In this document: positions 1-7,555 of the stretch, piece by piece
How the letters are laid out: each line of letters opens with the position of its first letter
Numbering within the stretch: position 1 is the stretch's first letter
NCBI RefSeq assembly: GCF_029892605.1
Contig: NZ_JARXWF010000018.1
Location: 1-56,250 of the forward strand
DNA: 56,250 bases
Reading direction: 5' to 3'
Origin: Parabacteroides sp. PM6-13
GTDB taxonomy: Bacteria; Bacteroidota; Bacteroidia; Bacteroidales; Tannerellaceae
The notes under the pieces: model-generated
Databases searched by the model: none
What the model was told of the DNA's origin: nothing
The model's input: the letters and a program-made list of their open reading frames with translations, nothing else
Translations under genes and position numbers: made by a program

Positions 1-184
1 CGATGTCATCGACAATGGAGATGCGGTAGGGATAACGAAAAAGAGCCGTATCCAACGTAATCACCTCCGCCTGTAGGTGGATCTCTTCGGGGAAAATGAT
101 CTCTTCCCCGGAATGGCGACCTCCTCCGGAGGCGCAACTGCCCAAAAAGGCCAAAAATAGCAGGAATAAAATGGGTTGTTTCAT
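1..184 (-). CDS. Partial lipoprotein, N-terminal 61 residues only
   Basis: Read on the minus strand from an ATG at 184-182, this gives a short hydrophobic leader ending in a lipobox-like LGSC (Cys at residue 17). A Gly/Ser-rich linker follows, then a stretch resembling the first strands of Bacteroidetes six-bladed beta-propeller lipoproteins (IISIV/D-type strand near the window edge). The frame runs off the window with no stop. It should be an exported lipid-anchored protein. The beta-propeller assignment is a weak inference from about 60 residues. A good promoter lies at 235-266. Confidence 0.7.
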   Translation of the reverse strand, partial: MKQPILFLLFLAFLGSCASGGGRHSGEEIIFPEEIHLQAEVITLDTALFRYPYRISIVDDI

Positions 185-234
185 AGGGTGATTAAGAAGC
201 TGTTTTGAATTTTATGAAATAATTTATTATTGGG

Positions 235-266
235 CAAAGGTAAATGTGATTTGACAAATTGTCAAA
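235..266 (-). promoter_or_regulatory. Bacteroidetes-type promoter of the 1-184 lipoprotein gene
   Basis: On the minus strand a TTTG (266-263) is followed after 20 nt by TACCTTTG (242-235), matching the -33/-7 consensus. The -33 box is one arm of the 17-nt palindrome that opens dispersed repeat copy 1, so repeat and promoter overlap. Confidence 0.6.
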
Positions 267-381
267 AACGCGGGAGTATTTTTCCAAAAACGTAGGGGTA
301 TTTAAAATTAGTCCCGCGAGTAACACTTTTTAACGTATCATATTGTAAGGCAAAAGGGCGGTTTTGCTTACATTTTGTATT
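242..381 (+). repeat. Dispersed structured repeat, copy 1 of 3
   Basis: About 130-140 nt shared with 30352-30482 and 49803-49942, all in the same orientation. It opens with the perfect palindrome TTTGACAAATTGTCAAA (250-266). A first hairpin follows whose arms are CGCGGGAGTA (269-278) and TAGTCCCGCG (309-318), 9 of 10 paired. The central block (277-354) is almost invariant between copies. It closes with a second hairpin, TGTAAGGCAAAA pairing with TTTTGCTTACA. No long ORF is shared between the copies. Confidence 0.9.
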
Positions 382-394
382 TGGGTGTTTTTGG

Positions 395-440
395 GGGAAA
401 GGAGAAGGGAGAAGGGAGAAAGGAAGAAAGGGAGAAAGGG
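395..440 (+). repeat. Heptad purine repeat (left arm)
   Basis: Tandem 7-mers of the type GGAGAAG/GGAGAAA, followed by less regular G/A tracts. The complementary C/T heptads lie at 1010-1066, so the two tracts bracket the two foldback elements between them. Confidence 0.7.
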
Positions 441-509
441 TTGGCACAGGTGGCGCTGGGGTTATATTCAAATTGGAGGAAAATTGAAGATTTTACAACC
501 ATAAAGAAT

Positions 510-714
510 ATAAAAGTAGTGACAAAATTTCTCCTCCTTAGCAAAGGAGGAGTACGGCGAGGTACGAGCCGGGAGGTGGTTTGATCTTATGTATATATGT
601 CTATTTGCCAACAACATACCATACACAAAAAGTTACGCCAAACCACCTCCCCCTCTCTGCGTTCGGGTACTCCTCCTTTGCTAAGGAGGAGAAATTTTGA
701 TACTATTTTATCAC
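510..714. repeat. Foldback element with 62-nt inverted arms
   Basis: Arms 522-583 and 639-700 are inverted copies of equal length. The outer 34 nt pair almost perfectly, the next 15 nt do not match, and the inner 13 nt (GGGAGGTGGTTTG against CAAACCACCTCCC) pair again. Each arm also contains its own palindrome, CTCCTCCTTAGCAAAGGAGGAG-like. Weaker complementarity continues to about 510 and 714. A 55-nt AT-rich loop separates the arms. No coding capacity is convincing. It is likely a miniature non-autonomous element. Confidence 0.75.
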
Positions 715-744
715 TAAGAAACCTCCCTATCTTCCAAAATTTGA

Positions 745-980
745 TTTCAAAAGCGAGCGCAGTGAGCGGCCGCAGGCCTCTCTTTTGCCGGCAGTTTCAA
801 CTGCCGGTTGATGAAATTCCGACCTGTCCGGATACCGCTCTGGGTTTTAACCTGCTTAAAAGCAGTATGGCAGGGGTTGAAACCCACAGAGGTAAAGGCT
901 TTGCCTACATCTTAAAACCGTTCGATAAATCGAACGGCAAAAGAGAGGCCTATGGCCACTCGCTGCGCTCGCTTTGGAAA
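745..980. repeat. Foldback (MITE-like) element with internal hairpins
   Basis: Arms 751-790 and 935-974 are 40-nt inverted repeats with 4 mismatches. Between them lie further hairpins: CCGGCAGTTTCAACTGCCGG (788-807), GGGTTTTAACC...GGTTGAAACCC across 842-885, and CCGTTCGATAAATCGAACGG (918-937). The whole 230 nt could fold into a branched structure. ORFs crossing it on both strands are by-products of the palindromic sequence. Confidence 0.75.
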
Positions 981-1009
981 ATCTTCCCATCTTACAAAAT
1001 CTGAAGACG

Positions 1010-1066
1010 CCCCCTTCTCCCTTCTCCTTTTTCCTTTCTCCTCGTTCCTTTCTCCTCGTTCCCTCG
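1010..1066 (+). repeat. Heptad pyrimidine repeat (right arm)
   Basis: Tandem 7-mers of the type CCTTCTC, CTTTCTC and CTCGTTC. The reverse complement resembles the purine heptads at 395-440. With that tract it encloses the two foldback elements. Confidence 0.7.
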
Positions 1067-1134
1067 TAAATCTTCCGCCAAAAGCTGCTCGCCATCTTGT
1101 CGGCAAAAAGGATGAGATAACCGAATAATTTATA

Positions 1135-1142
1135 TAAATTTG
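1135..1142 (+). promoter_or_regulatory. Possible -7 box for the GNAT-like gene
   Basis: TAAATTTG matches TAnnTTTG and lies 17 nt before the ATG at 1160. No clear -33 TTTG is present, so the call is tentative. Confidence 0.4.
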
Positions 1143-1159
1143 CCGTAAAATAAAAGTCA

Positions 1160-2299
1160 ATGAGTATAGAGGTTAAAGAAGTCACTACACGGAAGGAACT
1201 AAAAGACTTTGTGAAATTTAATATCGATTTGTATAAAGACAACGCCTATGCGGTGCCTGAGTTGATATCGGATGAAATGGAAATTCTGGACAGGAAGAAA
1301 AATCCGGCATTCGAAGTGTGTGATGCTATTTGTTTTCTGGCCTATAAAGAGGGCAAAATCGTTGGGCGAATCGCGGGCATCATCAACCATCCCAGCAATG
1401 AGGTGTGGAAAGAGAAAAACGCGCGTTTTGGCTTTGTTGATTTTATCGATGACCCGGAAGTATCAGCCGCATTGTTTGCTGCCGTTGAGAAGTGGGCGCT
1501 ATCGAAAGGCATGGAGGCGTTGCATGGCCCGTTGGGCTTCACCGATATGGACAACGAAGGCATGTTGGTGGAGGGTTTCGACCAGTTGAGCACCATGGCT
1601 ACGATCTACAACTATCCCTATTATCCCGAGCACATCGAGCGCCTGGGCTTTGTGAAAGACCAGGACTGGCATGAGTTCAAGATCTATATCCCGGAGGAGG
1701 TACCCGAAAAGCATCTGCGCATTGGGGAGCTGGTGAAAAAGAAATATGGGCTCCAGGTAAAGAAATTCAAGAATGCCAAAGAGGTGATGCCTTATGCGCA
1801 AAAGATATTCAAGGCATTGAATGCTGCCTTTGCACCGCTCTACGGGTTTGCACCGCTGACCCAGAAGCAGATCGATTATTATGTCGCTAAATATATCCCC
1901 CTGCTTCGCTTCGAGTTGGTCACGGTTATTCTCCGTGAAGAGGATGATGAGGTGGTCGGGTTCGGTATTTCGCTGCCCAATATGTCGAAGGCCTTGCAAA
2001 AAGCGAATGGGCGTATGCTGCCGTTTGGCTGGTTTTATCTGTTGAGAGCATTGATGTCGAAGCCTAAACTGGTCGACCTCTACCTGGCCGGTGTGTTGCC
2101 CGAATACCAGAACAAAGGGGTGAATGCCTTGTTGTTTAATGACCTGATCCCGATTTATAAACGCTTAGGCGTGCCCTATGCCGAAAGCAATCCGGAACTG
2201 GAGACCAATAGCGCCGTACAGGCACAATGGGACTATTTCCGCAAAGAACACCATAAGACGCGGCGGGCATATATAAAGAGAATGAAGAATAAAGAATGA
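1160..2299 (+). CDS. GNAT-superfamily N-acetyltransferase-like protein
   Basis: A 379-aa soluble protein of a conserved Bacteroidetes family usually annotated as an acetyltransferase. The N-terminal third has GNAT-like features: FLAYKEGKIVGRIAGI (about 54-70) resembles the central strands, and a second acetyltransferase-like half covers about 240-370 with GVLPEYQNKGVNALL, which resembles the acyl-CoA pyrophosphate loop. The substrate is unknown. The last residues (RMKNKE) and the stop are encoded inside a run of 7-bp repeats (2278-2305), so the C-terminus may have been reshaped by repeat insertion. It is followed after 56 nt by parE. Confidence 0.75.
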   Translation: MSIEVKEVTTRKELKDFVKFNIDLYKDNAYAVPELISDEMEILDRKKNPAFEVCDAICFLAYKEGKIVGRIAGIINHPSNEVWKEKNARFGFVDFIDDPEVSAALFAAVEKWALSKGMEALHGPLGFTDMDNEGMLVEGFDQLSTMATIYNYPYYPEHIERLGFVKDQDWHEFKIYIPEEVPEKHLRIGELVKKKYGLQVKKFKNAKEVMPYAQKIFKALNAAFAPLYGFAPLTQKQIDYYVAKYIPLLRFELVTVILREEDDEVVGFGISLPNMSKALQKANGRMLPFGWFYLLRALMSKPKLVDLYLAGVLPEYQNKGVNALLFNDLIPIYKRLGVPYAESNPELETNSAVQAQWDYFRKEHHKTRRAYIKRMKNKE

Positions 2300-2305
2300 A
2301 GAATC
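2278..2305 (+). repeat. Heptad repeat overlapping the end of the GNAT-like gene
   Basis: Units AGAATGA, AGAATAA, AGAATGA and AGAATCA in exact 7-nt register. They encode the last residues and stop of the upstream gene, then continue into the intergenic region. Confidence 0.7.
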
Positions 2306-2355
2306 AAAGATCGCTTAACCGAAGGCGTAAAAGCAATTAAGAGTGAATATTTTTT

Positions 2356-4218
2356 ATGAATGAATTGAATGACATGTTGCAGAACGAAACTGCGTACAAT
2401 GATGAAGATATAAAAACCTTAGACTGGATGGAGCATATCCGCCGGCGCCCCGGTATGTATATCGGTAAACTGGGCGATGGCAGTTATGCGGACGATGGCA
2501 TCTATGTCTTATTGAAAGAGGTGCTCGATAACTCCATCGACGAATACATGATGGGCTACGGGAAGACGATCGAGGTGACCATAGAAGAGGGCACCGTTGC
2601 CGTGCGCGACTATGGGCGCGGTGTGCCCTTGGGCAAGGTGATCGACGTATCCAGCAAAATGAATACAGGCGCCAAATACGATAGCAAAGCATTCAAGAAA
2701 TCGGTCGGTCTGAACGGGGTGGGTATCAAGGCGGTCAACGCGTTGAGCAGCTATTTCCAGATCACCAGCTACCGCGATGGCGAAGGGAAGCAGGCGGAGT
2801 TTAGCCGGGCGATCCTGACCGAAGAAAAAGATATTAAGCATACCGAAGAGAGTAATGGCACGATGACCTACTTCGTGCCCGACAAAGAGATCTTCCGCGA
2901 CTACCAATACAAAGAGGAATTCATTGAGAATCTATTGAAAAACTATGTATTCCTCAATTCCGGCTTGACAATCCTCTTCAATGGGAAGAAGTTTTATTCG
3001 CGCAATGGGTTGGTGGATCTGTTGAACGAGAATATGACCACCGATGCCCTCTATCCGATTATTCACCTGAAGGGGGAAGACATCGAGGTGGTGATCACGC
3101 ATAGCAACCAGTACGGAGAGGAGTATTATTCGTTTGTCAACGGGCAACATACCACGCAGGGCGGGACACACCTTTCGGCCTTCCGCGAGTCGTTGGGACG
3201 CGTTATCAAGGAGTATTACACAAAAAACTTTGAATATTCGGATATCCGCGCGGGTATCGTGGCGGCTATCAGCGTGAAAGTGGAAGAACCGGTCTTCGAG
3301 AGCCAGACGAAAACCAAATTGGGTTCCAAAGATATGGGGCCGCAAGGGCCGACGGTGGCTAAGTTTATCGGCGACTTTATCAAGAAAGAGCTTGACAACT
3401 ACCTGCATAAAAACCCGGATACCTCGGAAGCGATGCTGAAGAAGATCACGGAATCGGAGAAGGAGCGCAAAGCGATTGCGGGTGTCACCAAACTGGCGCG
3501 TGAACGAGCCAAGAAGGCAAGCCTGCACAACCGGAAGCTGCGCGATTGCCGTTTGCACCTGAACGATGCGAAGGGCGACAAGAAAGAGGAGACCTGCATC
3601 TTTATCACCGAGGGTGACTCGGCCAGCGGATCGATCACCAAAAGCCGTGATCCGAACCTGCAGGCGGTGTTCAGCTTGCGTGGGAAGCCGCTTAATAGCT
3701 TCGGACTGACCAAGAAGATCGTCTACGAAAACGAAGAGTTCAACCTGCTTCAGGCAGCACTCAATATCGAAGAGGGCCTGGAAGGGCTGCGCTACAATAA
3801 GGTGATCATTGCCACGGATGCCGACGTGGATGGGATGCATATCCGCCTGTTGTTGATCACCTTCTTCCTGCAATTCTTCCCCGACCTGATCAAAGGGGGG
3901 CATGTGTATATCCTGCAAACACCTTTGTTCCGCGTGCGCAATCGCCAGAAGACCTGGTATTGCTATTCGGAAGAGGAACGCCAGGCGGCGATCAAGGCAG
4001 CGGGCAAGAATCCGGAGATCACCCGATTCAAAGGGTTGGGTGAGATATCACCGGATGAGTTCCGCAACTTTATCGGACCCGATATGCGCCTCGACCCCGT
4101 TACCATGAAGAAAGAGGACTCCGTAAAAGATATGCTTGAGTTCTATATGGGCAAAAACACCATGGAACGCCAGGTGTTTATCATCGATAACCTGGTTGTA
4201 GAAGAAGATATAGCATGA
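2356..4218 (+). CDS. parE: DNA topoisomerase IV subunit B
   Basis: A 620-aa type IIA topoisomerase ATPase subunit. It hydrolyses ATP to drive strand passage by the A subunit, decatenating chromosomes. The N-terminal GHKL ATPase shows EVLDNSIDE (55-63, Glu and Asn for ATP/Mg), DYGRG (85-89) and [13 protein letters not shown] (118-130). The transducer domain contains the QTKTKLG lysine motif (317-323). The Toprim domain shows EGDSASG (419-425) and DADVDG (488-493). Its length suits the Bacteroidetes ParE type rather than full GyrB. The partner parC is not in the window. The stop overlaps the coaD start (ATGA at 4215), implying coupled translation. Confidence 0.93.
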   Translation: MNELNDMLQNETAYNDEDIKTLDWMEHIRRRPGMYIGKLGDGSYADDGIYVLLKEVLDNSIDEYMMGYGKTIEVTIEEGTVAVRDYGRGVPLGKVIDVSSKMNTGAKYDSKAFKKSVGLNGVGIKAVNALSSYFQITSYRDGEGKQAEFSRAILTEEKDIKHTEESNGTMTYFVPDKEIFRDYQYKEEFIENLLKNYVFLNSGLTILFNGKKFYSRNGLVDLLNENMTTDALYPIIHLKGEDIEVVITHSNQYGEEYYSFVNGQHTTQGGTHLSAFRESLGRVIKEYYTKNFEYSDIRAGIVAAISVKVEEPVFESQTKTKLGSKDMGPQGPTVAKFIGDFIKKELDNYLHKNPDTSEAMLKKITESEKERKAIAGVTKLARERAKKASLHNRKLRDCRLHLNDAKGDKKEETCIFITEGDSASGSITKSRDPNLQAVFSLRGKPLNSFGLTKKIVYENEEFNLLQAALNIEEGLEGLRYNKVIIATDADVDGMHIRLLLITFFLQFFPDLIKGGHVYILQTPLFRVRNRQKTWYCYSEEERQAAIKAAGKNPEITRFKGLGEISPDEFRNFIGPDMRLDPVTMKKEDSVKDMLEFYMGKNTMERQVFIIDNLVVEEDIA

Positions 4219-4676
4219 TTAAACGTATCGCGCTTTTCCCCGGCACATTCGACCCGTTCACCGTTGGACATCAATCCCTGGTGAGACGGGGGCTGGAACT
4301 GATGGATGAGATCATCATCGCCATTGGCATCAATGAGAAGAAGCAGACCTACTTTCCGTTGGAAAAGCGGTTGGAGGGTATCGAAAACTTATACCGGGAG
4401 GAACCGCGTGTCCGGGTGATGTCATATGATTCGCTGACGGTCGACTTTGCCGAACAGGTGGGCGCCCGCTTTATCCTGCGCGGAATACGGACGGTAAACG
4501 ATTTTGAATACGAAGAAAGTATAGCCGATGTGAACCGGAAACTCAGCGGAATCGAAACATTCCTGCTTTTCACCGAACCGGAACATACCCATATCAGTTC
4601 GAGTATCGTGCGCGAACTGTTGCATTACGGAAAAGACATATCCATGTTCGTCCCGAAAGAGACCGGACTTTATTGA
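4215..4676 (+). CDS. coaD: Phosphopantetheine adenylyltransferase
   Basis: A 153-aa cytosolic enzyme for the penultimate CoA step: ATP plus 4'-phosphopantetheine gives dephospho-CoA. The nucleotidyltransferase signature [10 protein letters not shown] (10-19) contains the T/HxGH motif. The [12 protein letters not shown] segment binds pantetheine, and [10 protein letters not shown] near residue 129 is the conserved ISSTxxR-like motif. The length is typical. The start overlaps the parE stop by 4 nt, and the S41 peptidase gene begins 19 nt downstream, so the three form one operon. Confidence 0.96.
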   Translation: MIKRIALFPGTFDPFTVGHQSLVRRGLELMDEIIIAIGINEKKQTYFPLEKRLEGIENLYREEPRVRVMSYDSLTVDFAEQVGARFILRGIRTVNDFEYEESIADVNRKLSGIETFLLFTEPEHTHISSSIVRELLHYGKDISMFVPKETGLY

Positions 4677-4695
4677 CCATTTAGGAATAAGAAAA

Positions 4696-6288
4696 ATGAA
4701 GAGAATCGTATGTATGTGCCTATTGGGCGCCATGGCTTTTTCGGCCTTGGCCCAGAACCAGAATAATATGAATGCGCGTAAGCTGCAACTGGCCCTCTAC
4801 GCTATTTCCAATCTATACGTCGATCCGGCGGATGAGAAGAAATTGGTAGAGGATGCCATCGTGGGCATGCTGGAGAAACTGGATCCCCATTCCAACTACA
4901 TGGATCCGGAAGAGACCAAAGAGATGACGGAACCTTTGCAGGGCAATTTCGATGGCATCGGCATTCAGTTCAATATGTTGACCGACACGCTGTATGTGAT
5001 ACAGGTGATTCCCGGCGGACCGTCGGAGAAGGTAGGGCTGATAGCGGGCGACCGGATCATTCTGGTTAACGACACCTTGGTGGCCGGTGTGAATATGAAA
5101 ACCAACGATATCATGAAGCGCCTGCGGGGAAAGAAAGGCACGGAGGTGACGGTCGACGTACAACGTGGACGTGATAGTGAATTGTTGAAGTTCCGCATTA
5201 TCCGCGATAAGATTCCGGTGTACAGCCTGGATGCTGCCTATATGGTCGATAAGACCACCGGGTATATCAAGTTGAACCGCTTTGCTCTTTCATCGATGGA
5301 GGAATACAAAGAGGCTTTCGCTAAACTGCAGAAGAAAGGCATGAAGGATTTGATCCTGGACTTGCAGGGCAATGGCGGGGGATACCTGAATGTGGCGATC
5401 GACCTGGCTGATGAATACCTGGATAAAGGTAAACTGATTGTCTATACCGAAGGCAACCAACAGCCCCGTGAAGAGGGAAAAGCAACCCCTCGTGGCGACT
5501 TTGAGCAAGGGAAACTGGTTGTTCTGGTCGACGAGGGATCGGCATCTGCCAGCGAAATCGTAGCCGGTGCGATCCAGGACTGGGACCGTGGTGTGATTGT
5601 GGGGCGTCGTACGTTCGGCAAAGGATTGGTGCAAAAACCTATCCCGCTGCCCGATGGTTCGATGATACGCCTGACCGTATCCCGCTATTTCACGCCGGCC
5701 GGTCGTTCGATTCAGAAACCCTATGAGAATGGCAAGGGCGAAGACTATGCCCACGACCTGATCGACCGCTATAACCGGGGCGAGCTGATGAGTGCCGACA
5801 GCATTCATTTCCCGGACTCGATGAAGTTTACCACCTTGGTAACCGACCGCGTGGTGTATGGCGGCGGTGGCATTATGCCCGATATCTTCGTGCCGGTCGA
5901 TACGACCAAGTCATCACTCTATCACCGCAAGGTGGTGGCTGCCGGCCTCGTCAACCGGGTGGCTATGAACTACCTGGATGAGAACCGCAAGGAGATGACG
6001 CGTAAATACAAAGACTTCAGTGTGTACAAAAAGGAGTTTGTCGTGCCGCAGCGTATGATCGACGAATTGATCCGGCTGGCCACAGAAGCAGATATCGAGT
6101 ACGACGAGGAGCAATTCAACCTGGCCAAGGAATTGATCACCCTGCAGCTAAAAGCCTTGGTTGCCCGCGATATGTATGAGATGAACGAATATTTCCAGAT
6201 CATCAACGACGAAAACGATAGTCTCCAGGCTGCCCTCCGACTTATTCATGAGGAAGGGGCGTATCAAAAAACGCTTGGCAATGATTAA
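4696..6288 (+). CDS. S41-family C-terminal processing protease
   Basis: A 530-aa exported CtpA/Prc-like serine protease. A signal peptide ends near AFSALAQ (about residue 20). A PDZ domain lies at about 85-165 (GIGIQF... to the VDVQRG strand). The S41 catalytic core follows, with GSASASE (281-287; Ser284 likely nucleophile) and FGKG (Lys309 likely general base). The 25-residue spacing matches characterised CtpA enzymes. It should cleave C-termini of periplasmic proteins; substrates are unknown. It sits in an operon with parE and coaD. A 7-bp-period inverted repeat follows its stop. Confidence 0.92.
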   Translation: MKRIVCMCLLGAMAFSALAQNQNNMNARKLQLALYAISNLYVDPADEKKLVEDAIVGMLEKLDPHSNYMDPEETKEMTEPLQGNFDGIGIQFNMLTDTLYVIQVIPGGPSEKVGLIAGDRIILVNDTLVAGVNMKTNDIMKRLRGKKGTEVTVDVQRGRDSELLKFRIIRDKIPVYSLDAAYMVDKTTGYIKLNRFALSSMEEYKEAFAKLQKKGMKDLILDLQGNGGGYLNVAIDLADEYLDKGKLIVYTEGNQQPREEGKATPRGDFEQGKLVVLVDEGSASASEIVAGAIQDWDRGVIVGRRTFGKGLVQKPIPLPDGSMIRLTVSRYFTPAGRSIQKPYENGKGEDYAHDLIDRYNRGELMSADSIHFPDSMKFTTLVTDRVVYGGGGIMPDIFVPVDTTKSSLYHRKVVAAGLVNRVAMNYLDENRKEMTRKYKDFSVYKKEFVVPQRMIDELIRLATEADIEYDEEQFNLAKELITLQLKALVARDMYEMNEYFQIINDENDSLQAALRLIHEEGAYQKTLGND

Positions 6289-6441
6289 TTGTTAATTATT
6301 AATTATGAATTGGAACGAAGTGGAAATCGCTTAGCCGAAGGGAAAGATCAAATATCTATTTCTGCTCCTCTCCCCTCCTTTTGAGCAGTTCCAAAACGTA
6401 AACAAATAATTAATCATTAACCATTAACAATTAATAATTAA
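6283..6441. repeat. Heptad-repeat inverted arms between the S41 protease and chromate transporter genes
   Basis: Left arm at about 6283-6312 (TTAATTG, TTAATTA, TTAATTA). Right arm at about 6405-6440, read on the minus strand as TTAATTA, TTAATTG, TTAATGG, TTAATGA. The left arm overlaps the protease stop. The middle holds ATCGCTTAGCCGAAGG (6326-6341), which nearly repeats ATCGCTTAACCGAAGG at about 2309. Confidence 0.6.
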
Positions 6442-6442
6442 G

Positions 6443-6982
6443 ATGTTCACTCTCTTCCTTACTTTCGCCAAAATTGGCCTGTTTACGATCGGTGGAGGCT
6501 ACGCGATGCTTCCATTGATCGAGCGTGAGGTGGTGCGCCGCGGGTGGATCACACAGGAGGAGTTTATCGATCTTTTCTCGGTGGCCCAGTCGCTCCCGGG
6601 CGTTTTTGCTGTCAATATATCCATCTTTGTGGGGTATAAGATACGGCGGTTGCCGGGCGCTATGGTCTGTGCCCTGGGTACCATTTTGCCCTCTTTCCTG
6701 ATTATATTATTCATCGCGCTCTTCTTCACACGCGTAGCCGACAATGAGATCGTCGAGCGAGTGTTTAAAGGCATACGTCCGGCGGTGGTGGCGTTGATTG
6801 CCGTGCCGGTGATTACCACGGCTCGCACGCTTGGATTGAAGGGGTGGATATTGCTTATTCCGGTGATTGCCGCGTCACTGATCTGGCTGGCAGGCTTCTC
6901 GCCTGTCTGGATTGTTTTGGCTGCCATACTGGGTGGTCTGGGGTATACCTTCCTCATCGGGGAGAAAATAAAGAAACATTGA
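6443..6982 (+). CDS. Chromate transporter, first half-domain protein
   Basis: A 179-aa inner-membrane protein of the CHR superfamily, short-chain type. The N-terminal FAKIGLFTIGGGYAMLPLIE motif is the family signature. Conserved GWIT and QSLPGVFAVN segments follow, then several hydrophobic helices. Short CHR proteins work as heterodimer pairs, and the second half begins one base after this stop. Chromate/sulfate efflux is the family role, but the real substrate here is unproven. It lies downstream of a repeat-rich 154-nt gap, so it may be transcribed separately from the S41 operon. Confidence 0.88.
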   Translation: MFTLFLTFAKIGLFTIGGGYAMLPLIEREVVRRGWITQEEFIDLFSVAQSLPGVFAVNISIFVGYKIRRLPGAMVCALGTILPSFLIILFIALFFTRVADNEIVERVFKGIRPAVVALIAVPVITTARTLGLKGWILLIPVIAASLIWLAGFSPVWIVLAAILGGLGYTFLIGEKIKKH

Positions 6983-6983
6983 T

Positions 6984-7535
6984 ATGATCTGGTTGGAACT
7001 CCTATATGTCTATTTGAAGATCGGCCTCTTTGGTTTTGGCGGGGGCTATGCGATGCTCTCGCTTATCCAGGCGGAGGTGGTCGATAAATATGGCTGGATC
7101 AGTCTGCAGGAGTTTACCGATATTGTCGCCATCTCCCAGATGACACCCGGCCCGATTGGCATCAACAGCGCCACCTATATCGGTTATACGGCGATCCATA
7201 ACGCGGGTTATTCCATGTCGGTCAGCGTGCTGGGCTCGGCATTGGCCACCTTTGCCGTATGCCTTCCTTCGTTTATCCTCGTATTGGTGATCTCCTATTA
7301 TTTTGTGCGCGTGAAGAACAACAAATATGTGGAAGCGGCTTTTGTCGGATTGCGCCCGGCTACGGTCGGCCTGATAGCGGCTGCCGCCCTGATGCTGATG
7401 AATCACGAGAACTTTATCGACTACAAGAGCTATATTATCTTCGCTGCCGCCTTTGGAATGACCTGGAAATTAAAGATTCATCCGATCCTGATGATCCTAT
7501 TGGCTGGGGTGGCTGGACTGGTTTTATATAGTTAA
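6984..7535 (+). CDS. Chromate transporter, second half-domain protein
   Basis: A 183-aa membrane partner of the preceding CHR protein. It carries LKIGLFGFGGGYAML and the QMTPGPIGINSATYIGY segment typical of the second CHR domain, followed by hydrophobic helices to the end. Its start is 2 nt after the previous stop, so the pair is probably co-translated and assembles as a heterodimer. Substrate specificity cannot be read from sequence. The methyltransferase gene follows after 20 nt. Confidence 0.88.
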   Translation: MIWLELLYVYLKIGLFGFGGGYAMLSLIQAEVVDKYGWISLQEFTDIVAISQMTPGPIGINSATYIGYTAIHNAGYSMSVSVLGSALATFAVCLPSFILVLVISYYFVRVKNNKYVEAAFVGLRPATVGLIAAAALMLMNHENFIDYKSYIIFAAAFGMTWKLKIHPILMILLAGVAGLVLYS

Positions 7536-7555
7536 GAATTAAGAGAAGCGTACAC

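Noticed and set aside
375-584. Reading frame through the purine heptads
   Set aside because: It spans low-complexity repeat and one arm of a foldback element, with no domain and no promoter.
597-1242. Overlapping frames on both strands between the lipoprotein and GNAT-like genes
   Set aside because: They are open because the sequence is palindromic; similar residue runs appear on both strands, which is the mark of inverted repeats and not of genes.
2932-3918. Long antisense frame within parE
   Set aside because: It lies wholly inside a clear ParE gene and has no recognisable family features. Similar antisense shadows occur in pepD, acd, the YidE-type gene and the CCA enzyme gene.
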